Shown in pieces: positions 16,519 through 24,657 of a stretch of DNA of 64,000 bases. Each line of letters opens with the position of its first letter. The first letter of the stretch is position 1. Under the pieces are notes generated by a model that was given only the letters and a program-made list of their open reading frames with translations, searched no databases and was not told where the DNA came from. The translations under genes and the position numbers were made by a program. The stretch comes from Sulfurospirillum sp. SCADC (lineage in GTDB: Bacteria; Campylobacterota; Campylobacteria; Campylobacterales; Sulfurospirillaceae): assembly GCF_000743525.1 (NCBI RefSeq), contig NZ_JQGK01000006.1, forward strand, positions 62,001 through 126,000, given 5' to 3'.

Positions 16519-16552
16519 AGGCAAAGCCTAAAAAACTTGCCTTATTGAGGCA
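16519..16552. repeat. Dispersed hairpin repeat, shortened copy 1
   Basis: AGGC-AAA-GCCT (16519-16529) followed by TGCCT-TATTG-AGGCA (16538-16552). It shares both terminal hairpins with the longer copies at 38182 and 57628 but lacks the middle segment. It lies between the coiled-coil membrane gene and apt. Confidence 0.7.
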
Positions 16553-16601
16553 GAAATAATGTTTACATGTAAACGGAAAAAGCAACTCAATCCTACATTC
16601 A

Positions 16602-16934
16602 TTATAAAAGTGCCTCGATCTTTCCTTCGAGCTCTTTAATGTGTTGACGGAGTTTATCGCCTTCCATTCGGTATTGGCTGTTACGGGTACGAAGGGATTT
16701 GAGGTCGTTTTTGACCTTTTTGAGCTCATCGCTTAAAATATCAATATTGCCCAAAGAGCGTTGCAGCTGGACTTGATATTTGCGGATGACCACTTCGGCA
16801 TCGTTGAGGGTTTGTTTGACGACAACATTACTGCGCTTCTCTTTGCGAAGCAGCGTTTTGAAGTAAAACACCATAATCAACAAATAGACACACGCGGAAA
16901 ACAGTACCGTTGCGATAACCCAATCGAGTGCCAT
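16602..16934 (-). CDS. Membrane-anchored coiled-coil protein
   Basis: A 110-residue protein with one N-terminal transmembrane helix (about residues 5-26) followed by a charged, heptad-patterned coiled coil to the C-terminus (for example NIDILSDELKKVKNDLKSL). This is the architecture of small scaffold proteins, but no function is known. It lies between rpiB (2 nt downstream of its stop) and apt, the position occupied by a similar unnamed membrane protein in Campylobacter. Confidence 0.8.
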   Translation of the reverse strand: MALDWVIATVLFSACVYLLIMVFYFKTLLRKEKRSNVVVKQTLNDAEVVIRKYQVQLQRSLGNIDILSDELKKVKNDLKSLRTRNSQYRMEGDKLRQHIKELEGKIEALL

Positions 16935-16936
16935 GG

Positions 16937-17365
16937 CTACAGCTCTATTTTTTCAACACGCATCGCATGTCTTCCGCCCTCAAATGAGGTAGCACACCAT
17001 GTATTGAGCATCGACTCAATCACACCGAGCCCCACAACACGCTGTCCAAAACAGAGCACGTTGGCATCGTTGTGCGCGCGTGCCATCTCCGCCGTGTACG
17101 CATCATGACACAAGGCGGCTCGAATACCCACATGTTTGTTAGCCGCTAAACTCATGCCAATGCCTGAACCACAGATCAAAATACCCTGTGTTCCACTATT
17201 TTTGAGCACTTCAAGGCTAAGGGCATGCGCGAAATCAGGGTAATCGACACGTTCTGTGTTAAAAGGTCCAAGATCAATGACTTCGTGCCCCATGCGTTGG
17301 AGCATCTCAATGACATCGGGTTTGATGGCAATGCCTGCATGATCGGTTGCAATAAAAAACTTCAA
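16937..17365 (-). CDS. rpiB: Ribose-5-phosphate isomerase B
   Basis: A 142-residue RpiB that interconverts ribose-5-phosphate and ribulose-5-phosphate. FIATDHAGIAIK is the N-terminal signature (about residues 3-14), VDYPDFAHAL follows near 41, ICGSGIGMSLAANK carries the catalytic Cys (about 66), and HNDANVLCFGQRVV the C-terminal motif. The start is a TTG with AGGAC upstream; no better in-frame ATG fits. A strong promoter-like element lies 32-44 nt upstream, so this gene probably begins a transcription unit. Confidence 0.94.
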   Translation of the reverse strand: MKFFIATDHAGIAIKPDVIEMLQRMGHEVIDLGPFNTERVDYPDFAHALSLEVLKNSGTQGILICGSGIGMSLAANKHVGIRAALCHDAYTAEMARAHNDANVLCFGQRVVGLGVIESMLNTWCATSFEGGRHAMRVEKIEL

Positions 17366-17396
17366 GAAAGTGTCCTTCTGTAAGGGAATAAGGACG

Positions 17397-17406
17397 ATTA
17401 TAGCAC
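17397..17406 (-). promoter_or_regulatory. rpiB promoter (extended -10)
   Basis: The minus strand reads TGTGCTATAATCG, with TATAAT at 17397-17402, about 32 nt before the TTG start of rpiB. There is no obvious -35 box, as usual in Campylobacterota. Confidence 0.6.
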
Positions 17407-17428
17407 AAGCATTATTATAAATTCCAAA

Positions 17429-17454
17429 AACAGGTCTCTTAGAAAAGACCTGTT
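17429..17454 (-). terminator. Rho-independent terminator of the folD-lepB-M50 run
   Basis: AACAGGTCT (17429-17437) and AGACCTGTT (17446-17454) form a perfect 9-bp stem with an 8-nt loop at the stop of the M50 gene. On the minus strand the stem is followed by a T run. Confidence 0.8.
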
Positions 17455-18106
17455 AATACAACCATCCAATAACGTAGCGAATAGGCAGAAAAAAGTAGTG
17501 AGAAAGCGGTGTGGCAATGAAGAGGATCAAGATCACCATACCATAGCGCTCCATGGATTCATACAAGCGAACCAATGCGCTCCATCCCATAATCAGACCC
17601 AAATAGGTAAGGGCATGAGAACCATCGAGAGGTGGAATCGGGTAGAGGTTGAAAATACCCAAAACGACATTGTACACAAGCGATTGAATCAGAAAAAAGA
17701 TGAGAAAGACTTCGATGAAACTATTGGCTTCTCTAAGATCCGGTAAAAAGCTTAAAATGGCTGCGCACACAAGGGCAAGGGTGAAGTTGTAGGCAATGCC
17801 TGCGAGTGAGACATAAATCGCCGCTTTGTACCCACCATTGCGAACAACCGTAGGAATAAAAATCGGCACCGGCTTAGCCCAGCCAAACATAAACGGAGCG
17901 CCACTGAAAAAAAGTACCGCAGGCACGATGATGGTTCCCACAAGATCGACGTGGACGATGGGATTAATACTCAAACGTCCTTGGTATTTAGCGGTCGTAT
18001 CACCATACCGATACGCCACATACCCGTGCATAATTTCATGCCCAATGATCGCGATCATCAGGGCGAGAATCGTTGCTGTAATCTCAATCAGTTTAAGTTC
18101 ATCCAT
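17453..18106 (-). CDS. Site-2-protease-like M50 membrane metalloprotease
   Basis: A 217-residue polytopic membrane protein. The catalytic motif GHEIMHGYVAYRYGD (HExxH at about residues 22-26) lies in the first hydrophobic segment, followed by the family pattern GRLSINPIVHVDLVGTI, and the third metal ligand is in NLYPIPPLDGSHAL near residue 165 (the NPxPPxDG motif). It lacks a PDZ domain, so it belongs to the small Rip/YwhC-like group; the substrate is unknown. Its start overlaps the lepB stop by one base. Confidence 0.9.
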   Translation of the reverse strand: MDELKLIEITATILALMIAIIGHEIMHGYVAYRYGDTTAKYQGRLSINPIVHVDLVGTIIVPAVLFFSGAPFMFGWAKPVPIFIPTVVRNGGYKAAIYVSLAGIAYNFTLALVCAAILSFLPDLREANSFIEVFLIFFLIQSLVYNVVLGIFNLYPIPPLDGSHALTYLGLIMGWSALVRLYESMERYGMVILILFIATPLSHYFFLPIRYVIGWLY

Positions 18107-18933
18107 TAGAAAAAGCTCTCATCGTATTGCATCGTCTCAATAAAACGACCGATGCGGTTCCATCTTATTTTATACTCATCATCCCATGAAAAATAGATAA
18201 ACCAAGGCTTCCCAACGATGAGTTTGTACGGCACACTGCCCCAAAAACGACTGTCATTGGAGTGGTCGCGATTGTCGCCCATCATAAAGTAGTTGTCTTT
18301 TTCCACTTTGGTGTAAAAAGCGTTAAAGCCATACCCTGAGATGCTTGGAAGTTCTTGAACTTGGGCAGGTTTCATCGCCAACTGATTGGCGCTTAAATGC
18401 AAGGTCATCTGTTGAAAAAGATTGATGGCATCATCATAGTGAATGCCATGAAATTTTTCACTGTAAGGATTGTTGACCCACAATTTGCCTGCAATCGTTT
18501 TGATCTTTTCAACAGGATAGTTGGCTTTGATGTACGCATCGCCTTCACTAAAATGGATGTAGAGATTTTTTTCTTGGAAAAGAATTTCATCGCCTTCTGT
18601 GGCAACACATCGCTTGACATAATGCACTTTTTCATCTTTGGGGTAGCGAAACACAACGATGTCACCACGCTGTGGTCGATCACCTTCGATGATGTGTCCA
18701 TTGCCTTTGAGATCAGGGAAAACAGGGATTTCAAGCCACGGAAGATGTGGGGTTGCGACGCCATAGGAGAATTTTTTGACAAAAAGATGATCGCCTATGA
18801 GCAATGTTTTGATCATCGAACCACTGGGAATCACAAAGGCTTGTGCAACAAAAAAGATGACAAAAAGGACAATAACAATCGTACCCGTCCAGCTGTTGGA
18901 GAAGGTGTAAAAACGGTTGAGAAATTTTTTCAT
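18106..18933 (-). CDS. lepB: Signal peptidase I
   Basis: A 275-residue signal peptidase that cleaves Sec and Tat signal peptides in the periplasm. One N-terminal membrane helix (about residues 12-32) leads into VIPSGSMIKTLLIGD with the catalytic Ser (about 37); RGDIVVFRYPKDEKVHYVKR carries the catalytic Lys (about 95-100) and MMGDNRDHSNDSR the C-terminal conserved box. The start at 18933 is preferred because TAGGAAA precedes it; an upstream in-frame codon would overlap folD. The gene follows folD by 13 nt, as in Campylobacter. Confidence 0.94.
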   Translation of the reverse strand: MKKFLNRFYTFSNSWTGTIVIVLFVIFFVAQAFVIPSGSMIKTLLIGDHLFVKKFSYGVATPHLPWLEIPVFPDLKGNGHIIEGDRPQRGDIVVFRYPKDEKVHYVKRCVATEGDEILFQEKNLYIHFSEGDAYIKANYPVEKIKTIAGKLWVNNPYSEKFHGIHYDDAINLFQQMTLHLSANQLAMKPAQVQELPSISGYGFNAFYTKVEKDNYFMMGDNRDHSNDSRFWGSVPYKLIVGKPWFIYFSWDDEYKIRWNRIGRFIETMQYDESFF

Positions 18934-18946
18934 GAGTTTCCTAAAA

Positions 18947-19789
18947 TTATAAACGCTGAGTAGCAGCTTTAATGGTATTTTCGAGTAGCATCGCAATGGT
19001 CATAGGTCCAACACCGCCTGGAACGGGCGTAATGTAAGAGCATTTTGGTGCGACATTTTTATAATCCACATCGCCAACAAGGCGCCCTTCTGCAGTTTTA
19101 TTGATCCCGATGTCAATGACAATCGCACCCTCTTTGACCATATCTGCGGTAATGAGATTTTGCTTGCCCACACCCACGATCACAAGGTCTGCTTTTTGGG
19201 TGTGTGCTTTGAGATCTTTAGTGAAAATATGGCAGATGTCAACGGTAGCGCCTGCGTTTAACAAAAGGTTCATCATCGGTTTTCCGACGATGTTACTAGC
19301 ACCAACGACACAGGCATCTAACCCTTTGGGATCGATGTTGTAGTGTGCCAAAAGACGCATAACACCCAGTGGCGTGCAAGGCACAAAACTATCCAGTCCT
19401 GCAACCAAACGACCGACATTGAAAGGGTGAAAGCCATCAACATCTTTTTGAGGGTCAATCGCCTCGATGATTTTGGTTGTATCCACATGTTTTGGAAGCG
19501 GAAGTTGCACCAAAACGCCATCGATGTTCGGATTGTTGTTAATCATTGTAATCGTCTCTAAAATCTTCTCTTGCGAAATGGTGGTTGGCATTTTGTGAAT
19601 GATGGAGTAAATGCCTGCACTATCACACGCTTTTTCTTTCATCTTAACATAGGTTTGGCTCGCCGCATCATCGCCGACTAAAATAACGGCAAGTCCGGGC
19701 GTAATGCCTTTGAGATTTAGTTTATCGCTCTTTGTTTTGAGTTCAATTTTGATTTGATCTGACAGTGCTTTTCCATCGAGGATTTGCAT
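18947..19789 (-). CDS. folD: Bifunctional methylene-THF dehydrogenase / methenyl-THF cyclohydrolase
   Basis: A 280-residue FolD for one-carbon folate interconversion. VGDDAASQTYVKMKEKACDS carries the catalytic Lys (about residues 36-55), VQLPLPKH and DPQKDVDGFHPFN the second conserved block, and VVGASNIVGKP the NADP-binding loop near residue 163. PVPGGVGPMTIAMLL closes the protein. AAAGGATG lies upstream of the ATG at 19789; the TTG one codon earlier is less likely. Confidence 0.95.
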   Translation of the reverse strand: MQILDGKALSDQIKIELKTKSDKLNLKGITPGLAVILVGDDAASQTYVKMKEKACDSAGIYSIIHKMPTTISQEKILETITMINNNPNIDGVLVQLPLPKHVDTTKIIEAIDPQKDVDGFHPFNVGRLVAGLDSFVPCTPLGVMRLLAHYNIDPKGLDACVVGASNIVGKPMMNLLLNAGATVDICHIFTKDLKAHTQKADLVIVGVGKQNLITADMVKEGAIVIDIGINKTAEGRLVGDVDYKNVAPKCSYITPVPGGVGPMTIAMLLENTIKAATQRL

Positions 19790-19856
19790 CAAAACATCCT
19801 TTTAGTTCATTTTTGGTACTATACCCAATTACGAATAAAGAGAGGATAAAGCAGTT

Positions 19857-20204
19857 TTGACGCGATTTTGGCTTACATGTAACGTGGTACTACTCCTTGC
19901 AATCACACCACTGTTTAGCGAAGATTTTATCACCAAAATGGAGTATGCGAAGATGCTTTATTCCAACCCAAGAGGCATTGGCTGTAACAAGTGCCATGGC
20001 GAAAAAGGTGAGGGTTCTGTGATCGCGCAATACCAAAACAAAGGCAAAACCGTTGTCCTCGAAGCTCCCAATCTTATGAGCATTTCCAAAGAGCGTTTTT
20101 TCCAAGCGCTCACCAGTCAGCATAAAGTGATGCCAACCTACTTTTTAACATGGCAAGAGATCGACAGTTTGTACTACTACGTCTCAAGCGAAGTGAAAAA
20201 GTAG
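19857..20204 (+). CDS. Small monohaem c-type cytochrome, exported
   Basis: A 115-residue protein with an N-terminal signal peptide (hydrophobic to about residue 20, cleavage near LFSED) and one haem-binding CNKCH motif at about residues 43-47. The distal Met may be in KVMPTYFL near residue 91. It fits a class I cytochrome c fold and would act in periplasmic electron transfer; its partner is unknown. The start is TTG with GAGGA upstream. A TTACATGTAA copy lies in the signal-peptide coding region. It precedes hemL, the last part of a haem-related pathway. Confidence 0.82.
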   Translation: MTRFWLTCNVVLLLAITPLFSEDFITKMEYAKMLYSNPRGIGCNKCHGEKGEGSVIAQYQNKGKTVVLEAPNLMSISKERFFQALTSQHKVMPTYFLTWQEIDSLYYYVSSEVKK

Positions 20205-20258
20205 TTTGTTTAGAAACTTTGAGTAAAATAATCAAAAATGAATAAAGGATGTGTGACG

Positions 20259-21545
20259 ATGCACTATGATAAAAGCATTAAAGCGTATGAAAAAGCTCAA
20301 AATGTGATTCCTGGTGGTGTTGATTCGCCTGTGCGTGCGTTTAAAAGTGTGGGTGGAACACCGTTGTTTATCAAAAAAGGCGAGGGTGCGTACCTGATCG
20401 ATGTGGACAATAATCGCTATGTCGATTACGTTCAAAGTTGGGGACCGCTTATTTTTGGGCATGCCAATAAAACGATTGAAAAAGCGGTTATTAAAGCGGT
20501 GAAAAAAGGGCTCAGTTTTGGTGCTCCCACGAAGGCTGAAACCAAGCTAGCAAGCCTGATCTGTTCGCTCTTTCCTGCGATAGACAAAGTGCGTTTTGTG
20601 AGCAGCGGAACCGAAGCGGTCATGAGTGCGATTCGTTTAGCACGTGGCTTTACATGTAAAGATGACATCATCAAGTTTGAAGGCTGTTACCACGGACACA
20701 GCGACTCACTTTTAGTTCAAGCAGGAAGCGGTGCCGTAACCTTTGGAACGCCGAGTTCTCCAGGTGTGCCAAGTGAGCTTACCAAACACACGCTTTTAGC
20801 CAAATACAACGACATCAAAAGTGTCAAAGAGTGTTTCAAAAACTCTAAAAATATCGCGTGTATCATCATCGAGCCGATTGCGGGCAATATGGGTTTTGTC
20901 CCTGCCGATCCAAAATTTTTGCAAGAACTCAGAACACTGTGCGACAAACACGGAACCTTGCTTATTTTCGATGAGGTGATGAGCGGTTTTCGTGCAAACC
21001 TCAAAGGGGCGCAAGGCATTTATGAAACCGTGCCAGATTTGGTCACGTTTGGAAAAGTTATTGGTGGCGGTATGCCTGTAGGTGCCTTTGGTGGGCGTGC
21101 TGAAATCATGGATAAACTCTCTCCCGATGGTCCTGTCTACCAAGCAGGTACGCTCAGTGGCAATCCTGTCGCAATGGCCGCAGGTCTGGCTTCTTTGGAG
21201 CAAATATTCAAAGATGAAACCTTACATGTAAAATTGGAAAAGAGAGCAAAAAGACTCATTGAAGGGCTCAAAGATGCGGCAGAGGCATCGGGGATTGCAC
21301 TTCAAGTGAATGCCATTGGTTCGATGTTTGGCTTCTTTTTTAACGATAAACCTGTGAAAAATTTTGACGATGCGCTGAAAAGTAATACGCAGTGTTATGC
21401 CGCCTTTCATCAAGGCATGCTTCGTGAAGGCTTTTACTTTGCCTGCTCGCAGTTTGAAACAGGCTTTATTTCCGATGCGATAAGCGATGCGATGATCGAA
21501 GAGACTATTGAAGCAGCGATTAAAGTTTTTGAAGAGATTGCATGA
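20259..21545 (+). CDS. hemL: Glutamate-1-semialdehyde 2,1-aminomutase
   Basis: A 428-residue PLP enzyme that makes 5-aminolevulinate for tetrapyrrole synthesis. [19 protein letters not shown] is the N-terminal signature, [15 protein letters not shown] binds the cofactor phosphate (about residue 120), and [18 protein letters not shown] carries the PLP lysine (about 265). The ATG at 20259 is preferred over one at 20238 since AAGGATG lies before the former. Two TTACATGTAA copies inside encode FTCK and LHVK. Confidence 0.95.
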   Translation: MHYDKSIKAYEKAQNVIPGGVDSPVRAFKSVGGTPLFIKKGEGAYLIDVDNNRYVDYVQSWGPLIFGHANKTIEKAVIKAVKKGLSFGAPTKAETKLASLICSLFPAIDKVRFVSSGTEAVMSAIRLARGFTCKDDIIKFEGCYHGHSDSLLVQAGSGAVTFGTPSSPGVPSELTKHTLLAKYNDIKSVKECFKNSKNIACIIIEPIAGNMGFVPADPKFLQELRTLCDKHGTLLIFDEVMSGFRANLKGAQGIYETVPDLVTFGKVIGGGMPVGAFGGRAEIMDKLSPDGPVYQAGTLSGNPVAMAAGLASLEQIFKDETLHVKLEKRAKRLIEGLKDAAEASGIALQVNAIGSMFGFFFNDKPVKNFDDALKSNTQCYAAFHQGMLREGFYFACSQFETGFISDAISDAMIEETIEAAIKVFEEIA

Positions 21546-21838
21546 GCGAAGCGCCAAAACCAAAATACGGCAAACTGATCGAAGGAGCAGAGCAGCTCTC
21601 TTTGGGCATTTCCATTGTTGTAGCCGTGCTCATCGGTATTGGTGTGGGCATGCTCATGAGCAATTGGTTCAATACGCCGTGGCTTTTGTGGGTCGGCGTT
21701 TCGTGGGGTATTGGTGGAGCGATCCTCAATGTTTACAAAGCGTATAAAAAAAATGTGGCGTCACTGGATGAACTCAAAGACGATGTAAGATACAAAAAAT
21801 ACCAACAACCTAAAGATGATGATGAAGACGACAAGTAG
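21542..21838 (+). CDS. AtpZ/AtpI-family membrane protein
   Basis: A 98-residue protein with two transmembrane helices (about residues 20-42 and 49-67) and the family pattern [21 protein letters not shown]. AtpZ/AtpI proteins accompany ATP synthase and help assembly or Mg2+/Ca2+ transport; here the gene is away from atp genes and lies behind hemL with a 4-nt overlap, as in Campylobacter. The tail is highly acidic. Confidence 0.82.
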   Translation: MSEAPKPKYGKLIEGAEQLSLGISIVVAVLIGIGVGMLMSNWFNTPWLLWVGVSWGIGGAILNVYKAYKKNVASLDELKDDVRYKKYQQPKDDDEDDK

Positions 21839-22313
21839 GCTTTTGCGCTTTTACCTTTTAGGCGATGTTGTGGTTATTCTTCTCTCCTTATTTCAAGGAG
21901 GCGATTGGCTTTTGAACACGCAAATGGCGTTTGCTTGCTCTTTGCTGATCACGTTGGCATCGTTTCGCTCGTACCGTACGTTTGTAGAGCGTCGTGTTGA
22001 TGCAGGGTTGATTCCAGATGATAAATTCGATCAATATTATGAAGACGATCAAGAAAACGATGATGATGAGACAAAGAGCGCTCTTCCAAGCATCGCTAAA
22101 GTAGGCTTTAAACAGAGTTTTCAAAATCTTGCTTTAAGCTATAAAAGTGCACTTTCACTGTACCGTATCCTCTCGTATGGCGTACTGTTTGTAGCAGTAC
22201 TGTTTTTAATTCGCCACGATACGTTGGATGCGATTGCGTTTTTTGTGGGCTTAAGTGTGGTTCCACTCTCAAGTTTTTTATCGGTTTTGTTTGTCAAAAA
22301 GGGTTTTGAATGA
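21816..22313 (+). CDS. Hypothetical membrane protein
   Basis: A 165-residue protein of unknown function. Four hydrophobic segments appear (about residues 12-27, 35-50, 115-130, 137-155), separated by an acidic loop rich in Asp and Glu (QYYEDDQENDDDE). Three consecutive ATG codons make the start uncertain by two residues; translation begins inside the acidic tail of the preceding gene. It overlaps mqnC by 4 nt (ATGA). The position between atpZ and mqnC suggests co-expression only, not function. Confidence 0.7.
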   Translation: MMMKTTSRLLRFYLLGDVVVILLSLFQGGDWLLNTQMAFACSLLITLASFRSYRTFVERRVDAGLIPDDKFDQYYEDDQENDDDETKSALPSIAKVGFKQSFQNLALSYKSALSLYRILSYGVLFVAVLFLIRHDTLDAIAFFVGLSVVPLSSFLSVLFVKKGFE

Positions 22314-23359
22314 AACGAATGAGTAATGAAGAGGCGTTACGCCTGATCCGTGAGGTTGATCTTAATACATTAGGAGAGATGGCGTTGAAGCGCAAGATGG
22401 AGCTTCACCCTGAAAATCTCACCACCTTTGTGGTGGATCGCAACATCAACTACACGAATGTTTGCTGGGTGGATTGTAAATTTTGTGCCTTTTACCGCCA
22501 TCATAAAGAAGATGAGGCGTATGTGCTCTCCTACGAAGAGATTGGGCAAAAGATCGAAGAGTTGATCGAGATCGGTGGAACGCAGATCCTTTTCCAAGGC
22601 GGTGTGCATCCGAAGCTTCAAATCGAATGGTACGAAGAGTTGGTTGAGTGGATCAGTACCAATTATCCAAGCATTACGATTCATGGATTTTCGGCGATTG
22701 AAATTGATTATATTGCTAAAATCTCAAAGATTAGTTACCAAGAGGTGTTGTTACGTCTTCAGAAAAAAGGACTTTACAGCATCCCCGGTGCTGGCGCTGA
22801 GATTTTAAGCGACCGCGTTCGTGACATCATTGCTCCTAAAAAACTAGGCACTGAGGAGTGGCTAAATGTGCACAGAGCGGCGCATCAAATCGGTATGCGC
22901 TCCACTGCGACTATGATGTTTGGAACTTTAGAAACAGACGAAGAGATCATAGAGCATTGGGAAAAGATCAGAGCGCTTCAGGATGAAACGGGAGGCTTTA
23001 GAGCGTTTATTATGTGGAGTTTTCAAAGCGATCATACGAAGCTTAAAGAAGAACATCCTGAGATTAAAAAACAGTCCTCAAACCGGTATCTCAGGCTTTT
23101 AGCGGTGAGTCGTTTGTATCTTGATAATTTTAAAAATATCCAAAGTTCGTGGGTGACGCAAGGCAGTTACATCGGTCAACTCGCCCTGATGTTTGGAGCC
23201 AACGATCTAGGCAGTACGATGATGGAAGAAAATGTGGTTAAAGCCGCAGGAGCTGCGAACCGCATGAATCAAACGGAGATGATCAAACTCATCAAAGACA
23301 TCGGCTCTATTCCTGCCAAACGCGATACATCGTATACGATTTTGGAGCAGTTTGCATGA
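22310..23359 (+). CDS. mqnC: Cyclic dehypoxanthine futalosine synthase (radical SAM)
   Basis: A 349-residue radical SAM enzyme of the futalosine route to menaquinone, the route used by Campylobacterota. The cluster ligands are in NVCWVDCKFCAFYRH (CxxxCxxC, about residues 51-58), followed by GGTQILFQGGVHP and SIPGAGAEILSDRVR, which are MqnC-type motifs. MqnE and HemN-like proteins are excluded by the latter motif and by length. Adjacent mqn genes are not present, so the pathway is scattered. Confidence 0.92.
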   Translation: MKRMSNEEALRLIREVDLNTLGEMALKRKMELHPENLTTFVVDRNINYTNVCWVDCKFCAFYRHHKEDEAYVLSYEEIGQKIEELIEIGGTQILFQGGVHPKLQIEWYEELVEWISTNYPSITIHGFSAIEIDYIAKISKISYQEVLLRLQKKGLYSIPGAGAEILSDRVRDIIAPKKLGTEEWLNVHRAAHQIGMRSTATMMFGTLETDEEIIEHWEKIRALQDETGGFRAFIMWSFQSDHTKLKEEHPEIKKQSSNRYLRLLAVSRLYLDNFKNIQSSWVTQGSYIGQLALMFGANDLGSTMMEENVVKAAGAANRMNQTEMIKLIKDIGSIPAKRDTSYTILEQFA

Positions 23360-24657
23360 AAAAAATGTTTTTAGTTACGATAATGATTTTGTTACAAGGA
23401 GTATTAGTGGCGCAAGAAGTGAGTCAAATCAATGTAAATGGTGTAGAAATCCCAGTGGTCTTTGAAAAAGATACCTCACTGCCTATCGCTTCGGTACAGC
23501 TTGTGGTTAAAAATGCTGGCAGTATGGAAGATGGTGCGCATGAAGGCATCGCGAAGTTTTTAGCAGCGATGTTAGGCGAGGGAACCAAAGAGATGGGAGC
23601 AACCGCATTTGCAGAAGAGCTTGAATTTCGAGCGATCTCTTTAGGGGCTCACACAGGCATTGAAACCCTTGTGTTTGAACTCTCAGCGCTGAAAGAGCAG
23701 TTTCCCTACGCGCTTGGGATGCTCCAAAAACTCCTTCAAAGTCCCAATTTCAGCAAAGAGAGCTTCGATAAAATCAAGCTTTTAACGCTTGGAATGCTCT
23801 CCAACAAAGAGAGCGATTTTGACTACATCGCCAACCTTAATCTTCAAAAACTCATTTTTGAAAACACACCGTTTGCGCATGCCTACAGTGGCGATGTAAA
23901 AAGCATCAAAGCGCTGAAACTCAAAGAGGTTGAGAATTTTTACAAAGAGCGTATTAATTTAGAGAGTCTCATTATCGTCGCAGGTGGTGACATCGAACTA
24001 GACGAACTTAAAAAACTGCTCTTACCTGTCCTTGCAGAGATCAAACATGGAAAACGCCGTGATATGGCGTATTTTGATGCCAATAAAAACGCGAAAGAGT
24101 TCGTCGTTCACAAAGAGAGTGAGCAGGCGTACATCTATTTTGGTGCACCTTTTTACATGAAAAGTGACGATCCGGAAGCATACAAAGCCAAAGTAGCGAG
24201 CTTCATTTTGGGTGAGAGTGGTTTTGGAAGCCGCTTGATGGAAGAGGTACGTGTGAAGCGAGGTTTGGCGTATTCGAGTTACAGTAGAAGCAGCATCGGC
24301 AAATCCAGCAGTAGCTTTACAGGGCATCTTCAAACGAAAAATGAGAACTTGGAAGAGGCTAAAAAAGTCGTTGCTGCTGAGATCAAACGCTTTGTGGACG
24401 AAGGTGTCACGGAAGATGAACTCGCGCAAGCCAAACGCTTTTTACTAGGCTCTGAACCGCTTCGCAATGAGACCCTTTCGCAACGTCTTTCTCGTGCTTT
24501 TTTTGAGTACTACAGTGGATTTGAGTTGGGACACTCTAAAAAACAGTTAGAGAAGATTGAGGCATTGAGCCTTGAAGATTTGAATAGCTTCATTAAAAAA
24601 CACGATGAGATCACAGCCCTTAGCTTTTCGGTAGTCACGAAACGTGAAAAACCTTGA
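23356..24657 (+). CDS. M16-family peptidase-like protein, catalytic motif lost
   Basis: A 433-residue exported protein (signal peptide to about residue 19). The fold is M16B-like, but at the place where active members have HxxEH (canonical AHFLEHM) this protein reads AKFLAAML (about residues 65-72), so both histidines and the glutamate are missing. The C-terminal substrate-binding motif VRVKRGLAYSSYS (the R/Y motif) is kept. It thus resembles the non-catalytic subunit of two-subunit M16B proteases and may pair with an active M16 protein encoded elsewhere, or be a chaperone-like relic. It overlaps mqnC by 4 nt and recG by 14 nt. Confidence 0.85.
   Translation: MKKMFLVTIMILLQGVLVAQEVSQINVNGVEIPVVFEKDTSLPIASVQLVVKNAGSMEDGAHEGIAKFLAAMLGEGTKEMGATAFAEELEFRAISLGAHTGIETLVFELSALKEQFPYALGMLQKLLQSPNFSKESFDKIKLLTLGMLSNKESDFDYIANLNLQKLIFENTPFAHAYSGDVKSIKALKLKEVENFYKERINLESLIIVAGGDIELDELKKLLLPVLAEIKHGKRRDMAYFDANKNAKEFVVHKESEQAYIYFGAPFYMKSDDPEAYKAKVASFILGESGFGSRLMEEVRVKRGLAYSSYSRSSIGKSSSSFTGHLQTKNENLEEAKKVVAAEIKRFVDEGVTEDELAQAKRFLLGSEPLRNETLSQRLSRAFFEYYSGFELGHSKKQLEKIEALSLEDLNSFIKKHDEITALSFSVVTKREKP

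Noticed and set aside
16478-16729. 83-codon minus-strand ORF before apt
   Set aside because: It spans the hairpin repeat and a palindrome copy and is out of frame with the real coiled-coil gene; a shadow frame.
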